From Pseudonocardia sp. HH130629-09 (GTDB lineage: Bacteria > Actinomycetota > Actinomycetes > Mycobacteriales > Pseudonocardiaceae), in assembly GCF_001294645.1 (NCBI RefSeq), contig NZ_CP011868.1, positions 1,240,001 to 1,304,000 on the forward strand: a DNA stretch of 64,000 nt, read 5' to 3'. The position numbers were made by a program, and so were the translations under genes. Numbering within the stretch: the stretch's first letter is position 1; each line of letters begins with the position of its first letter. Below are positions 26,781 to 35,204 of the stretch, in pieces. The notes beneath the pieces were generated by a model. It ran no database searches and was not told the origin of the DNA. It saw only the letters and a program-made list of their open reading frames with translations.

Positions 26781-27724
26781 GCCCGTGCCCCCTGCTTCTC
26801 GGCGTAGGCCCGGGCCGCCTCGCGCACCCACGCCCCGTTCTCGTGCGCCCGGCGGCGGTGGTCCAGCCGCTGCCGGTTCGCCGGTCCCGCCCCGGAGACG
26901 ACGGCGGTGAACTCCGACCAGTCCGGCTCCCCGAAGTCGTGCGCCTGCCGCTGCTCGTTCCAGCGCAGGTCCGGGTCGGGCAGCGTCACGCCCAGCGCCG
27001 CCGCCTGCGGCACGGTCATGTCGACGAATCGCTGGCGCAGCTCGTCGTTCGTGTGCCGCTTGATGCCCCACGCCATCGACTGGTGGGTGTTGGGGGATTC
27101 GCCGTCGGCCGGGCCGAACATCATCAGCGACGGCCACCACCAGCGGTCCACGGCCTCCTGCACCATCCGCTTCTGCGCGTCGGTCCCCGCGGTCAGGGCG
27201 AGCAGCGACTCGTAGCCCTGGCGCTGGTGGAACGACTCCTCCTTGCAGATGCGGATCATCGCCCGGGCGTAGGGCCCGTAGGAGCAGCGGCACAGCGGCA
27301 CCTGGTTCGCGATCGCCGCGCCGTCGACCAGCCACCCGATGACCCCGATGTCGGCCCAGGACAGCGTCGGGTAGTTGAAGATCGAGCTGTACTTCTGCTT
27401 GGCGTCGATCAGCTTCTCGGTGAGCTCCTCGCGGTCGACGCCGAGGGTCTCGGCCGCCGCGTAGAGGTACATGCCGTGGCCGGCCTCGTCCTGCACCTTG
27501 GCCAGCAGGATCGCCCGGCGCCGCAGCGAGGGCGCACGCAGCAGCCAGTTGCCCTCCGGCTGCATCCCGATGATCTCCGAGTGCGCGTGCTGGGCGATCT
27601 GCCGGATCAACGTCCTGCGGTAGGCCTCGGGCATCCAGTCCCGCGGCTCGATCCGCTGGTCCGCCGCGATCGTCGCGTCGAACCGCTCCGCCAGCTCCGC
27701 CGGGGATGGCGCGGTGCTCGTCAC
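26777..27724 (-). CDS. paaA: Phenylacetyl-CoA 1,2-epoxidase catalytic subunit PaaA
   Basis: 315 aa diiron oxygenase that epoxidises the ring of phenylacetyl-CoA. Diiron ligands are visible in EAGHG (Glu80, His83) and EESFHQRQG (Glu162, His165), with further carboxylates in the surrounding helices. The GTG at 27724 follows GGAGG at correct spacing. First gene of paaABCDE; a PaaR-type operator lies 13-27 bases upstream. Confidence 0.95.
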   Translation of the reverse strand: MTSTAPSPAELAERFDATIAADQRIEPRDWMPEAYRRTLIRQIAQHAHSEIIGMQPEGNWLLRAPSLRRRAILLAKVQDEAGHGMYLYAAAETLGVDREELTEKLIDAKQKYSSIFNYPTLSWADIGVIGWLVDGAAIANQVPLCRCSYGPYARAMIRICKEESFHQRQGYESLLALTAGTDAQKRMVQEAVDRWWWPSLMMFGPADGESPNTHQSMAWGIKRHTNDELRQRFVDMTVPQAAALGVTLPDPDLRWNEQRQAHDFGEPDWSEFTAVVSGAGPANRQRLDHRRRAHENGAWVREAARAYAEKQGARA

Positions 27725-27737
27725 TGGACACCTCCGT

Positions 27738-27754
27738 ACCGAATGTTCGTTCGG
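27738..27754. promoter_or_regulatory. PaaR-type operator upstream of paaA
   Basis: CCGAATGTTCGTTCGG (27739-27754) is an inverted repeat, CCGAA/TTCGG. It aligns with sites at 30342-30355 and 30479-30492 (shared form CCGAMCGAACRDTCGG on one strand). Against the core ACCG-N2-CG-N2-CGGT it matches 8 of 10 fixed bases. Confidence 0.65.
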
Positions 27755-27804
27755 CTAGGAGTGTGGCCGATGCCGGATGGTCCCGCAACCCCGGCCCGCG
27801 GCGA

Positions 27805-27856
27805 CGTCGATCTGCACGTTGTCGCCCTCCCCGGGGCGGGAACGTGCTGATCGACG
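27805..27856. repeat. Palindromic element, left of the DUF559 gene
   Basis: Arms CGTCGATCTGCACGTT (27805-27820) and AACGTGCTGATCGACG (27841-27856), one mismatch. It lies between divergent starts (paaA, DUF559), so it is not placed as a terminator. Its arms share GATCnGCACGTT with the element at 28839-28888. Confidence 0.85.
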
Positions 27857-27922
27857 CGCGGTGGCCGGTGCCGGACCGGAAGCCCGGAGGAACCGGGAGG
27901 GGGGTGGGATGGTCCAAGGGGC

Positions 27923-28839
27923 ATGGATCTCACACGACCGTTCCTCGGCGCCGCGGCGGTCGGGGCCGGTGTGGTCACTACGAAGCAGCTGCGGGGGCCC
28001 CGGTTCCGCCCGGTCCTCCGCGGAGTGTTCGTCGCCGCGCACGTCCCGGACGGCTTCCTGCTCCGGTGCGAGGCCGGGGCGGTCGCGGTCGGCGCGACCG
28101 GGGCCGGGACCGGTCGCGCCGCGCTGTGCGGCTGGGCCGCCGCCGAGATGCTGGGTGCGGACTGCGCACCGCGTGGGGTGCCGGTCGAGGTGGTGGTGGC
28201 CCTCGGGCACCGGCGCACCCGACCCGGACTGGTTCTGCGGCACCGCGACATTCCGGCGGCGGACGTCGTGACCGGTGTCCGGATCCCCGCTCCCGGTGGA
28301 CGCCGGCCCGGTACGTGCGGGGCCGCACGGTGGTCACGACGTCGCCGCTGCGGACCGCGTTCGACCTCGCCTGCCGGGTCGGGCGGACCGACGCGGTGAT
28401 CGCGCTCGACGCGCTGGCCAGGGTCGGGGGGCACGGGCCGGGCGAGGTCCTGGTGCTCGCGGCGGCCCGTCCGGCCGTCCGGGGAAGTCGGCGGGTCCCG
28501 GGCCTGGTCGCCCTGGCCGATCCGCTCGCCGAGTCGCCGATGGAGACCCGGGTCCGGCTGGCCCTGCACGACCACGGGGTCCGGCCGCCGGTGCTGCAGC
28601 ATCCGGTGGGGCCGTACCGGATCGATCTGGCCTACCCGGACCTGCGCTTCGGTGTCGAGTACGACGGGGAGCACCACCTGGACGGCGACCGCGCCCGGGC
28701 CGATCTGCGCCGGCAGGCGTTCCTGACCGCGCAGGGCTGGGACATCCTCCGTCCGGAGGCCCACGTGGTCCTGGCTCGACCCGACCTCCTGGCCGCCGAG
28801 GTCGGTCACCGCCTGACCTCCCGAGCAGCTCGGCCGTGA
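27923..28839 (+). pseudogene. DUF559/AbiEi-like protein gene with a -1 frameshift
   Basis: The ATG at 27923 starts an AbiEi-like N-terminal part (TTKQLRGPRFRPVLRGVFVA). The second half, TTSPLRTAFDLACRVGRTDA and the DUF559 endonuclease-like domain FGVEYDGEHHLDG plus RRQAFLTAQGWDILR, is in the frame one base earlier. The break is at about 28280-28325. One restored base would give a 305-aa protein, normal for this family. The DUF559 domain resembles very-short-patch-repair nucleases, with E-Y-D-G-E as likely metal ligands. Related palindromes lie on both sides. Confidence 0.72.
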
Positions 28840-28888
28840 TCGATCAGCACGTTGTCGCCCCGCCCGGGGTCACAACGTGCTGATCGAT
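28839..28888. repeat. Palindromic element, right of the DUF559 gene; also a likely terminator
   Basis: Perfect 17-base arms ATCGATCAGCACGTTGT (28839-28855) / 28872-28888, loop of 16 bases. It sits between the convergent stops at 28839 and 28911, so it can terminate both. It shares the GATCAGCACGTTGTCGCCC core with the element at 27805-27856. Confidence 0.85.
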
Positions 28889-28910
28889 TCCTCGGGGGCG
28901 GGCGACACGG

Positions 28911-29507
28911 TCAGGGGGCCGGGACGATGCCGGTGAAGGCGGCGCGGACGACGTCCTGCGGCAGGGTGGCGGTCCCGGGGCGGCCGGGGCGGTACCACTC
29001 GACGATCGAGTTGATCGTGCCGGACAGCAGCCGGGCGGCCAGGGCGGGGTCGACGTCGGAGCGGACCTCGCCGGCGTCGACGGCCTCGCTGACCAGGGCG
29101 CGCACGGCCCCGTCGAACGCGCGGCGGCGTTCCAGCGCCCAGCGCTCGGTCTCGGTGTTGCCGCGCACCCGGAGCAGCAGGGTGACGTAGGGCAGCTCGG
29201 CCATGAGCACCCCGACCTGCGCGGCAACGATCGCCCGCAGCCGCTCGGCGGGAGAGCCGGCGCGGGCCTCGGGTAGGTCGAGCACCCCGAACAGCCCGTC
29301 GACGGCGCGTTCCAGCGCCGCGCGCAGCAGCGCCTCCTTGCCCGCGAAGTGGTGGTAGAACGACGACTTCGTGATCCCGGCGGCCCGCGAGAGGTCCTCC
29401 ATCGACGTCGCGTCGTAGCCGCGGTCGATGAACTCGCCGACCGCGGTCTCGAGCAGCGCGTCGCGGCCCCCGCTCGGGCGCCGGGCCCGCTTGACCGGCG
29501 AGCTCAT
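28911..29507 (-). CDS. paaR: TetR-family repressor, PaaR-like
   Basis: 198 aa. N-terminal HTH: ALLETAVGEFIDRGYDATSM, LSRAAGITKSSFYHHFAGKEAL. The C-terminal domain (about 75-195) fits TetR proteins that sense acyl-CoAs. ATG 29507 overlaps the paaG stop, so it is expressed with paaG. Known actinobacterial PaaR repressors bind ACCG-N2-CG-N2-CGGT type sites and respond to phenylacetyl-CoA. Matching sites stand before paaA, paaG and paaZ, which supports this name. Confidence 0.82.
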   Translation of the reverse strand: MSSPVKRARRPSGGRDALLETAVGEFIDRGYDATSMEDLSRAAGITKSSFYHHFAGKEALLRAALERAVDGLFGVLDLPEARAGSPAERLRAIVAAQVGVLMAELPYVTLLLRVRGNTETERWALERRRAFDGAVRALVSEAVDAGEVRSDVDPALAARLLSGTINSIVEWYRPGRPGTATLPQDVVRAAFTGIVPAP

Positions 29508-30322
29508 CGGCCCTCGAAGACGGGCTTGTTCTTCGCCAGGAAGTCGCTCACGGCCTGCTGGTGGTCGCGCGTGGTCGACAGCCGGATCTGGGCGTCGGCC
29601 TCGTACTCCAGGACGGCGGGGAGCTCGTTGACCGCGCCGAAGCGCAGCGCGCCCTTCACCTCGGCGTAGGCGCGGGTGGGGCCCGCCGCGAGGTGCCGCG
29701 CCAGGTCCAGTGCGGCGTCGAGGACCTTCTCGGCAGGCACGACGTCGCGCACCAGCCCCCAGTTGCGGGCGTCGGAGGCGGTGAACTGCTCGTTCAGCAT
29801 CACCAGCTCGGTGGCCCGGGAGACCCCGACGGCGTGTGCGAGCGACGCCGCGAGCCCGCTGTCGGTGGACAGCCCGATGCCGGTGAACGCGGTCGCGAAC
29901 TTCAGTCCGTCCGCGGCGATCCGCAGGTCGGCGGCCAGGGCGATGCCGAGCCCGGCGCCCACGCAGGGCCCGTTGATCGCGGCGACCACCGGCTTCGGCG
30001 CCTCGTTGAGCGCGCGGATCAGCGGGTTGTAGTGCCGGCGCACGGTGCCCAGGGCCCCGACCGGGTCGACGTCGAGCGCCGCGGCGTGCTCGCCCAGGTC
30101 CTGCCCGACGCAGAACGCCTTCCCCGCGCCGGTCAGCACGATCGAGCGCACGGACTCGTCCCCGGTGACCTCGACGACCGCGGCGAGCAGCGCCTCCTTG
30201 AGCTCGACGGTGAGCGCGTTGTACTTCGCCGGCCGGTTGAGCGTGACCACCGCGACCGACGGGTCGGTCTCGTCGCGGGTCACGAGGACGGCGGGATCGG
30301 TGCCGGTGGCGGGGGTGGTCAT
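29504..30322 (-). CDS. paaG: Enoyl-CoA hydratase/isomerase of the phenylacetate pathway (PaaG-like)
   Basis: 272 aa crotonase-fold protein. AFCVGQDLGEHAA and INGPCVGAGLGIALAADLRI provide the oxyanion hole. The catalytic segment reads FATAFTGIGLSTDSG, with Asp where PaaG isomerases have it and without the hydratase Glu pair. PaaG converts the ring epoxide of phenylacetyl-CoA to the oxepin. A PaaF-type hydratase is less likely. The ATG at 30322 lies about 7 bases after TAGGCT (minus strand, 30335-30330), so the mRNA may be leaderless. Confidence 0.85.
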   Translation of the reverse strand: MTTPATGTDPAVLVTRDETDPSVAVVTLNRPAKYNALTVELKEALLAAVVEVTGDESVRSIVLTGAGKAFCVGQDLGEHAAALDVDPVGALGTVRRHYNPLIRALNEAPKPVVAAINGPCVGAGLGIALAADLRIAADGLKFATAFTGIGLSTDSGLAASLAHAVGVSRATELVMLNEQFTASDARNWGLVRDVVPAEKVLDAALDLARHLAAGPTRAYAEVKGALRFGAVNELPAVLEYEADAQIRLSTTRDHQQAVSDFLAKNKPVFEGR

Positions 30323-30341
30323 CCGCTGAGCCTAACGGCCG

Positions 30342-30355
30342 ACCGAACGATCGGT
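30342..30355. promoter_or_regulatory. PaaR operator in the paaG-paaR promoter
   Basis: ACCGAACGATCGGT is a perfect match to ACCG-N2-CG-N2-CGGT, the core I recall for Corynebacterium PaaR. It lies just upstream of the paaG -10, TAGGCT. Confidence 0.75.
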
Positions 30356-30478
30356 CCCCCAGGTCGTCGGGCGAGGTCGGGAGGTGTCCCACGCGTGCCG
30401 CCCGGCCCGTCGTCCGGGTGCCGCCGGACGCCTGGACGGACCCTGGTGCGGCTCCGTGGACCGGTGCTAGGTTCCCCG

Positions 30479-30492
30479 AACGAACGGTCGGT
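30479..30492. promoter_or_regulatory. PaaR operator in the paaZK promoter
   Basis: AACGAACGGTCGGT matches 9 of 10 fixed bases of the same core. It starts 6 bases after a -10 candidate TAGGTT (30468-30473) and 45 bases before the paaZ start. Confidence 0.7.
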
Positions 30493-30536
30493 CCAATGGT
30501 CGACCCGCGACGACGAAGCGCGACGGAGGCCCGCCG

Positions 30537-32567
30537 ATGACCCTGCTCCGCAGTCACCTCTCCGGCACCTGGCAGACGGGGAGCGGCGAGGGCCGCCCGC
30601 TGTACGACGCGGTGACCGGCGACGAGGTCGCCCGCATTTCCGCCGACGGTCTCGACCTCGCCGGGGCGCTGGAGTTCGGACGGCGGACCGGTGGGCCCGC
30701 GCTGCGCGCGCTCACGTTCCACCAGCGCGCAGCCCTGCTGAAGGCGCTCGGCCAGCACCTGCGCGAGCACCGCGAACAGCTCTACGCCGTCTCCGCGTGG
30801 ACCGGCGCGACGCTCGGCGACTCCAAGTTCGACGTCGACGGCGGCATCGGCGTCCTGCTCGCCTACGCGTCCAAGGCCAAGCGCGAGCTGCCCAACGACA
30901 CGATCCACGTCGAGGGCGACGTCGAGCCGCTCGGCCGCGGCGGGACCTTCCTCAGTCAGCACGTGCTGACCCCGTTGTGCGGGGTCGCGGTCCAGGTCAA
31001 CGCCTTCAACTTCCCGGTCTGGGGCCCGTTGGAGAAGCTCGCCCCGGCCTTCCTCGCGGGCGTCCCGACGCTGATCAAGCCGGCGTCGCCGACGGCGTTC
31101 CTCACCGCGGAGCTCGTCGAGCTGATCATTGGCTCCGGCCTGCTGCCCGAGGGGTCCGTGCAGTTCGTCGCCGGGTCGCTCGGCGACGCCTTCGACCACC
31201 TCACCGGGCAGGACCTGGTGAGCTTCACCGGATCGGCGTCGACCGCGCAGACCCTGCGCAGCCACCCCGGGATCGTCCGCAACTCCGTGCGGTTCTCCGC
31301 CGAGGCCGACTCGCTGAACCTGGCCGCGCTCGGCCCGGACGCGACGCCCGGCACCGCGGAGTTCGACCTGTTCGTGAAGGCGCTCACCACCGAGATGACG
31401 GTCAAGGCCGGACAGAAGTGCACCGCGATCCGGCGCGCGTTCGTGCCACGCGCGTACGTCGACGCCGTCGTCGAGGCGGTCACCGCGCGGCTCGCGACGG
31501 TCGTGGTCGGCGCCCCCGGTGCCGAGGGTGTCCGGATGGGGGCGCTCGCGAACCTCGACCAGCGCGAGGAGGTCCGCCGCAGCGTGAAGGCCCTGCGCGA
31601 CGCCGGCCGGATCGTGTTCGGCGACCCCGACCGCGTCGAGGTGACCGGCGCCGACGCCGACCGCGGCGCGTTCGTCTCCCCGCTGCTGCTGGTCGGCGAC
31701 CCGGACCGCGCCGAGCCGCACGAGGTCGAGGCGTTCGGCCCGGTGTCGACCGTGCTGCCCTACGCCACCACCGAGCAGCTGATCGACTACGCCGCCCGCG
31801 GCCAGGGCTCGCTCGCCGGCTCCGTCGTCTCCGCCGACCCCGGGTTCGTCCGCGAGGTCGTGCTCGGCGTCGCCCCGCTCCACGGCCGCGTGCACGTGCT
31901 CAACGCCCGCGACGCCGGCGAGTCCACCGGGCACGGGTCGCCGCTGCCGCAGCTCGTCCACGGCGGGCCGGGCCGGGCCGGCGGTGGCGAGGAGATGGGC
32001 GGCGTGCGCGGGGTGTTCCACCACATGCAGCGCACCGCGGTCCAGGCCGACCCCGACTCACTCGCCGCGATCACCGGCCGCTGGGTCACCGGAGCGCAGC
32101 GCCACACCACCGACGTGCACCCCTTCCGCAAGCACCTGGAGGAGCTGCGCCCGGGCGACTGCCTGGTCGCCGGCCCGCGCCGGGTGACCCGGGAGGACGT
32201 GGAGCACTTCGCCGAGTTCACCGGCGACACGTTCTACGCGCACATGGACGAGGCAGCTGCCGCGGCGAACCCGCTGTTCGGGCAGCGCGTCGCGCACGGC
32301 TACCTGGTCGTGTCCCTCGCCGCCGGGCTGTTCGTCGACCCCGACCCGGGTCCCGTGCTCGCGAACTTCGGCGTCGACGGGCTGCGGTTCCTCACCCCGG
32401 TCCGCTTCGACGACGAGCTCACCGTCACGCTGACCTGCAAGCAGCTCACCCCGCGCGAGTCCGCCGGCTACGGCGAGGTCCGCTGGGACGCCGACGTCAC
32501 GCGGCAGGACGGCGAGTCCGTCGCCCGCTACGACGTGCTCACCCTCGTCGCGAAGAAGGACGCGTGA
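30537..32567 (+). CDS. paaZ: Bifunctional oxepin-CoA hydrolase / 3-oxo-5,6-dehydrosuberyl-CoA semialdehyde dehydrogenase PaaZ
   Basis: 676 aa fusion. The N-terminal aldehyde dehydrogenase has the general base Glu256 in EADSLNL and the nucleophile Cys295 in GQKCTAIRRAF. The C-terminal MaoC-like hydratase domain (from about residue 525) has FAEFTGDTFYAHMDEAAA with the Asp/His pair and VAHGYLVVSLAAGLF. The two domains open the oxepin ring and oxidise the resulting aldehyde. ATG 30537 follows GGAGG. The stop shares a base with the paaK ATG (TGATG). Confidence 0.95.
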   Translation: MTLLRSHLSGTWQTGSGEGRPLYDAVTGDEVARISADGLDLAGALEFGRRTGGPALRALTFHQRAALLKALGQHLREHREQLYAVSAWTGATLGDSKFDVDGGIGVLLAYASKAKRELPNDTIHVEGDVEPLGRGGTFLSQHVLTPLCGVAVQVNAFNFPVWGPLEKLAPAFLAGVPTLIKPASPTAFLTAELVELIIGSGLLPEGSVQFVAGSLGDAFDHLTGQDLVSFTGSASTAQTLRSHPGIVRNSVRFSAEADSLNLAALGPDATPGTAEFDLFVKALTTEMTVKAGQKCTAIRRAFVPRAYVDAVVEAVTARLATVVVGAPGAEGVRMGALANLDQREEVRRSVKALRDAGRIVFGDPDRVEVTGADADRGAFVSPLLLVGDPDRAEPHEVEAFGPVSTVLPYATTEQLIDYAARGQGSLAGSVVSADPGFVREVVLGVAPLHGRVHVLNARDAGESTGHGSPLPQLVHGGPGRAGGGEEMGGVRGVFHHMQRTAVQADPDSLAAITGRWVTGAQRHTTDVHPFRKHLEELRPGDCLVAGPRRVTREDVEHFAEFTGDTFYAHMDEAAAAANPLFGQRVAHGYLVVSLAAGLFVDPDPGPVLANFGVDGLRFLTPVRFDDELTVTLTCKQLTPRESAGYGEVRWDADVTRQDGESVARYDVLTLVAKKDA

Positions 32568-33898
32568 TGACCGCGGCCACGACGCGCCTCGGCGACGCGC
32601 CCCCGGCGGAGCTGCTGGACCCGGCCGAGCGGATGTCGGTCGACGAGCTGCGCACCCTGCAGCTGGGGCGTCTGCAGTGGACGTTGCGGCACGCCTGGGA
32701 CAACGTCCCGCACTACCGGCGGAGGTTCGAGGAGCACGGCGTGCACCCCGACGACTGCCGCGAGCTCGCCGACATCGCGAAGTTCCCGACGACGACCAAG
32801 GCCGACCTGCGGGAGACCTACCCGTTCGGCATGTTCGCTGTGCCCCGGGAGCGGATCGCACGGATCCACGCGTCGTCGGGCACCACGGGCCGCCCCACCG
32901 TCGTCGGCTACACCGGGGGTGACCTCGACCGGTGGGCCGGGCTCGTCGCGCGGTCCATCCGGGCCGCGGGCGGGCGCCCCGGCCACCGCGTGCACGTCGC
33001 CTACGGGTACGGGCTGTTCACCGGCGGGCTCGGCGCGCACTACGGCGCGGAGAAGCTGGGTGCGACCGTCATTCCGGTCTCGGGCGGCATGACCCCGCGG
33101 CAGGTGCAGCTCATCGGCGACTTCGCCCCCGAGGTCATCATGGTGACCCCGAGCTACATGCTGACCCTGCTCGACGAGTTCGAGCGCCAGGGCGTCGACC
33201 CGCGGGCCACGAGCCTGCAGGTCGGGATCCTCGGCGCCGAACCGTGGACCGAACGGATGCGCGCCGAGATCGAGGAGCGGGCCGGCATCCACGCGGTCGA
33301 CATCTACGGGCTCTCCGAGGTCATGGGGCCCGGCGTCTCGCAGGAGTGCGTGGAGACCAAGGACGGCCTGCACATCTGGGAGGACCACTTCCTGCCCGAG
33401 GTCGTCGACCCGCTCGACGGCACCCCGCTGCCCGACGGCGCCGAGGGCGAGCTGCTGTTCACCAGCCTCACCAAGGAGGGGCTGCCGATCATCCGTTACC
33501 GCACCCGCGACCTCACGACGCTGCTCCCGGGCACCGCGCGGCCGCAGATGCGGCGGATGGCCAAGATCACCGGCCGGTCCGACGACATGATCATCCTGCG
33601 CGGGGTGAACGTGTTCCCGACCCAGATCGAGGAGATCGTGCTCCGCACGCCCGGGCTCGCGCCGCACTTCCAGCTGGAGCTGACGACCCGGGGCAGGCTC
33701 GACGCGATGACCGTGCGCGTCGAGGCCCGCGGCGACACCCCCGCCGACCGCCGCGACCCGGCCGCCGCCGAGCTCGTGCGCGCGGTGAAGGAGACCGTCG
33801 GGATCTCGGTGACCTGTGAGGTCGTCGACCCCGACACCCTGGAGCGCTCGGTCGGGAAGCTGCAGCGCCTCAAGGACCGGCGGGAGCCGAGGGCCTGA
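32567..33898 (+). CDS. paaK: Phenylacetate-CoA ligase PaaK
   Basis: 443 aa AMP-forming ligase. The ATP/AMP-binding P-loop is IHASSGTTGRPTVVGYT; then DIYGLSEVMGPGVSQEC, YRTRDLT and GRSDDMIILRGVNVFPTQIEE, with the catalytic Lys near the C-terminus in SVGKLQRLKD. It activates phenylacetate to phenylacetyl-CoA, the first step and the inducer-forming step of the pathway. It is coupled to paaZ by TGATG. Confidence 0.95.
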   Translation: MTAATTRLGDAPPAELLDPAERMSVDELRTLQLGRLQWTLRHAWDNVPHYRRRFEEHGVHPDDCRELADIAKFPTTTKADLRETYPFGMFAVPRERIARIHASSGTTGRPTVVGYTGGDLDRWAGLVARSIRAAGGRPGHRVHVAYGYGLFTGGLGAHYGAEKLGATVIPVSGGMTPRQVQLIGDFAPEVIMVTPSYMLTLLDEFERQGVDPRATSLQVGILGAEPWTERMRAEIEERAGIHAVDIYGLSEVMGPGVSQECVETKDGLHIWEDHFLPEVVDPLDGTPLPDGAEGELLFTSLTKEGLPIIRYRTRDLTTLLPGTARPQMRRMAKITGRSDDMIILRGVNVFPTQIEEIVLRTPGLAPHFQLELTTRGRLDAMTVRVEARGDTPADRRDPAAAELVRAVKETVGISVTCEVVDPDTLERSVGKLQRLKDRREPRA

Positions 33899-33948
33899 CC
33901 TTGTCCGGCGCGGGAATGCCGCGGGTCGCGTGCGGGTTGCGACCGGTC

Positions 33949-34608
33949 GTGAAGCTCGAGATCTGGTCCGACGTCGTGTGTCCGTGGTGCGCGATCGGGC
34001 GGGCGCGCCTGGAGACGGCGTTGTCCGGCTTCGCGCACCGTGACCGGGTGACACTGCGGTGGCGCAGCTTCGAGCTCGACCCGGCCGCGCCGTGCGAGCA
34101 GCCTGGTGACCGCGCCGAGCACCTGGCGGCCAAGTACGGCGTGAGCGTCGCGGCGGCCCGCCGGATGGAGGAGCAGGTCACCGTCACCGCGGCCGCGGAC
34201 GGGCTGGAGTTCCGCTTCGACCGGGCCCGCCACGGCAACACCGTCGACGCCCACCGGCTGCTCCACCACGCCTGGGCGACCGGCGGGCCCGGGCTGCAGG
34301 ACACGCTGAAGGGGCGGCTGCTGCGCGCCTCGTTCACCGACGGCGAGCCGATCGGCGATCCCGAGGCGCTCGCCCGGATCGCGGTGGCCGCCGGTCTCGA
34401 CGACGGAGGGGCGCGCGCGGTGCTCGGCTCCGACCGGTACCTCGACGACGTCCGCGCCGACGAGGACATGGCCCGCCGCCTCGGCATCACCTCGGTGCCG
34501 TTCCTCGTCGTCGACGACCGCTACGGCGTCGCCGGCGCCCAGCCGGTCGACGCGCTGCGCCAGCTCCTCGACACCGCCTGGTCCGAGGAGACACCCGCCC
34601 GGAGCTAG
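33949..34608 (+). CDS. DsbA-family (FrnE-like) oxidoreductase
   Basis: 219 aa. Begins VKLEIWSDVVCPWCAIG, the FrnE/HCCA-isomerase pattern with a CPWC active site. A helical insert and C-terminal GITSVPFLVVDDRYGVAGAQP (thioredoxin-fold cis-Pro) follow. No signal peptide, so cytoplasmic. GTG 33949 gives the family's usual short N-terminus; upstream in-frame ATG 33916 and TTG 33901 are alternatives. It follows paaK by 50 bases and may be co-transcribed. Dithiol oxidoreductase activity is inference. Confidence 0.85.
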   Translation: MKLEIWSDVVCPWCAIGRARLETALSGFAHRDRVTLRWRSFELDPAAPCEQPGDRAEHLAAKYGVSVAAARRMEEQVTVTAAADGLEFRFDRARHGNTVDAHRLLHHAWATGGPGLQDTLKGRLLRASFTDGEPIGDPEALARIAVAAGLDDGGARAVLGSDRYLDDVRADEDMARRLGITSVPFLVVDDRYGVAGAQPVDALRQLLDTAWSEETPARS

Positions 34609-35033
34609 CGGGACTCGTCCTCGAAGATCAGGATCGTCCGCGTCGACACGACCGTCGGGAGCGCCTGCAGGCGTTCGAGCACGACGCTGCGCAACGCGTC
34701 GTTGCCGGTGGTGCGCACCAGCAGCAGCACGTCGAAGTCCCCGCCGACCAACGCCATGTGCCGGACCTCGGGGATCGCGCGCAGCTGTTCGCGCAGCTCG
34801 CGCCAGCTGTTCTGCCGCACCGTCAGTGTCACGTACGCCGAGGTGTGCAGACCCACCCGGTGCGGGTCGACGACGGCGGTGAACCCGGTGATCACGCCGT
34901 CGTCGACGAGCCGGGCGAGGCGGGCGTAGGCGTTCGCCCGCGAGATCGTCAGGCGCTCGGCCAGCGCGCGCCCGGTCAGCCTGCCGTCGTGCTGCAGCTC
35001 CGCGACCATCCGCCGGTCGATGTCGTCGAGCAC
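34605..35033 (-). CDS. Lrp/AsnC-family regulator, probable BkdR
   Basis: 142 aa. The N-terminal HTH (LDDIDRRMVAELQHDGRLT, ALAERLTISRANAYARL) and C-terminal RAM/ligand domain (VGGDFDVLLLVRT) are complete. The GTG at 35033 follows CGGAGG. It is divergent from bkdABC and converges by 4 bases on the DsbA-like gene. Lrp proteins beside bkd genes commonly sense branched-chain amino acids and activate the operon. Confidence 0.88.
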   Translation of the reverse strand: MLDDIDRRMVAELQHDGRLTGRALAERLTISRANAYARLARLVDDGVITGFTAVVDPHRVGLHTSAYVTLTVRQNSWRELREQLRAIPEVRHMALVGGDFDVLLLVRTTGNDALRSVVLERLQALPTVVSTRTILIFEDESR

Positions 35034-35145
35034 CGCCGCCTCCGTTCGTCTCGCCGGGACCCGCCGGGCGACGGTGCCCAGGACCACTCGTCCGGGGTGG
35101 CATCGCGCTCCGGGCCGATCGTCTCGTCCTCTCCCCGATCCAGGC

Positions 35146-35160
35146 TGATCGTACGGATCA
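35146..35160. promoter_or_regulatory. Candidate Lrp-type operator for bkdABC
   Basis: TGATC-GTACG-GATCA, perfect 5-base arms and 5-base spacer, 15 bases in all as in typical Lrp boxes. It lies between the divergent regulator and bkdA, 45 bases before the bkdA start. Confidence 0.5.
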
Positions 35161-35204
35161 TGCGCCATTCTCGGAGCACTGTGTCCGCACGGAAGGGGGT
35201 CGTC

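Noticed and set aside
27805..27856. Terminator reading for the palindrome left of the DUF559 gene
   Set aside because: It lies between two divergent start codons, so no transcript ends there. It is treated as a repeat element.
29561..33898. A 1445-codon open frame
   Set aside because: Only its last 443 codons (paaK) are real. The remainder is out of frame with paaZ or antisense to paaG.
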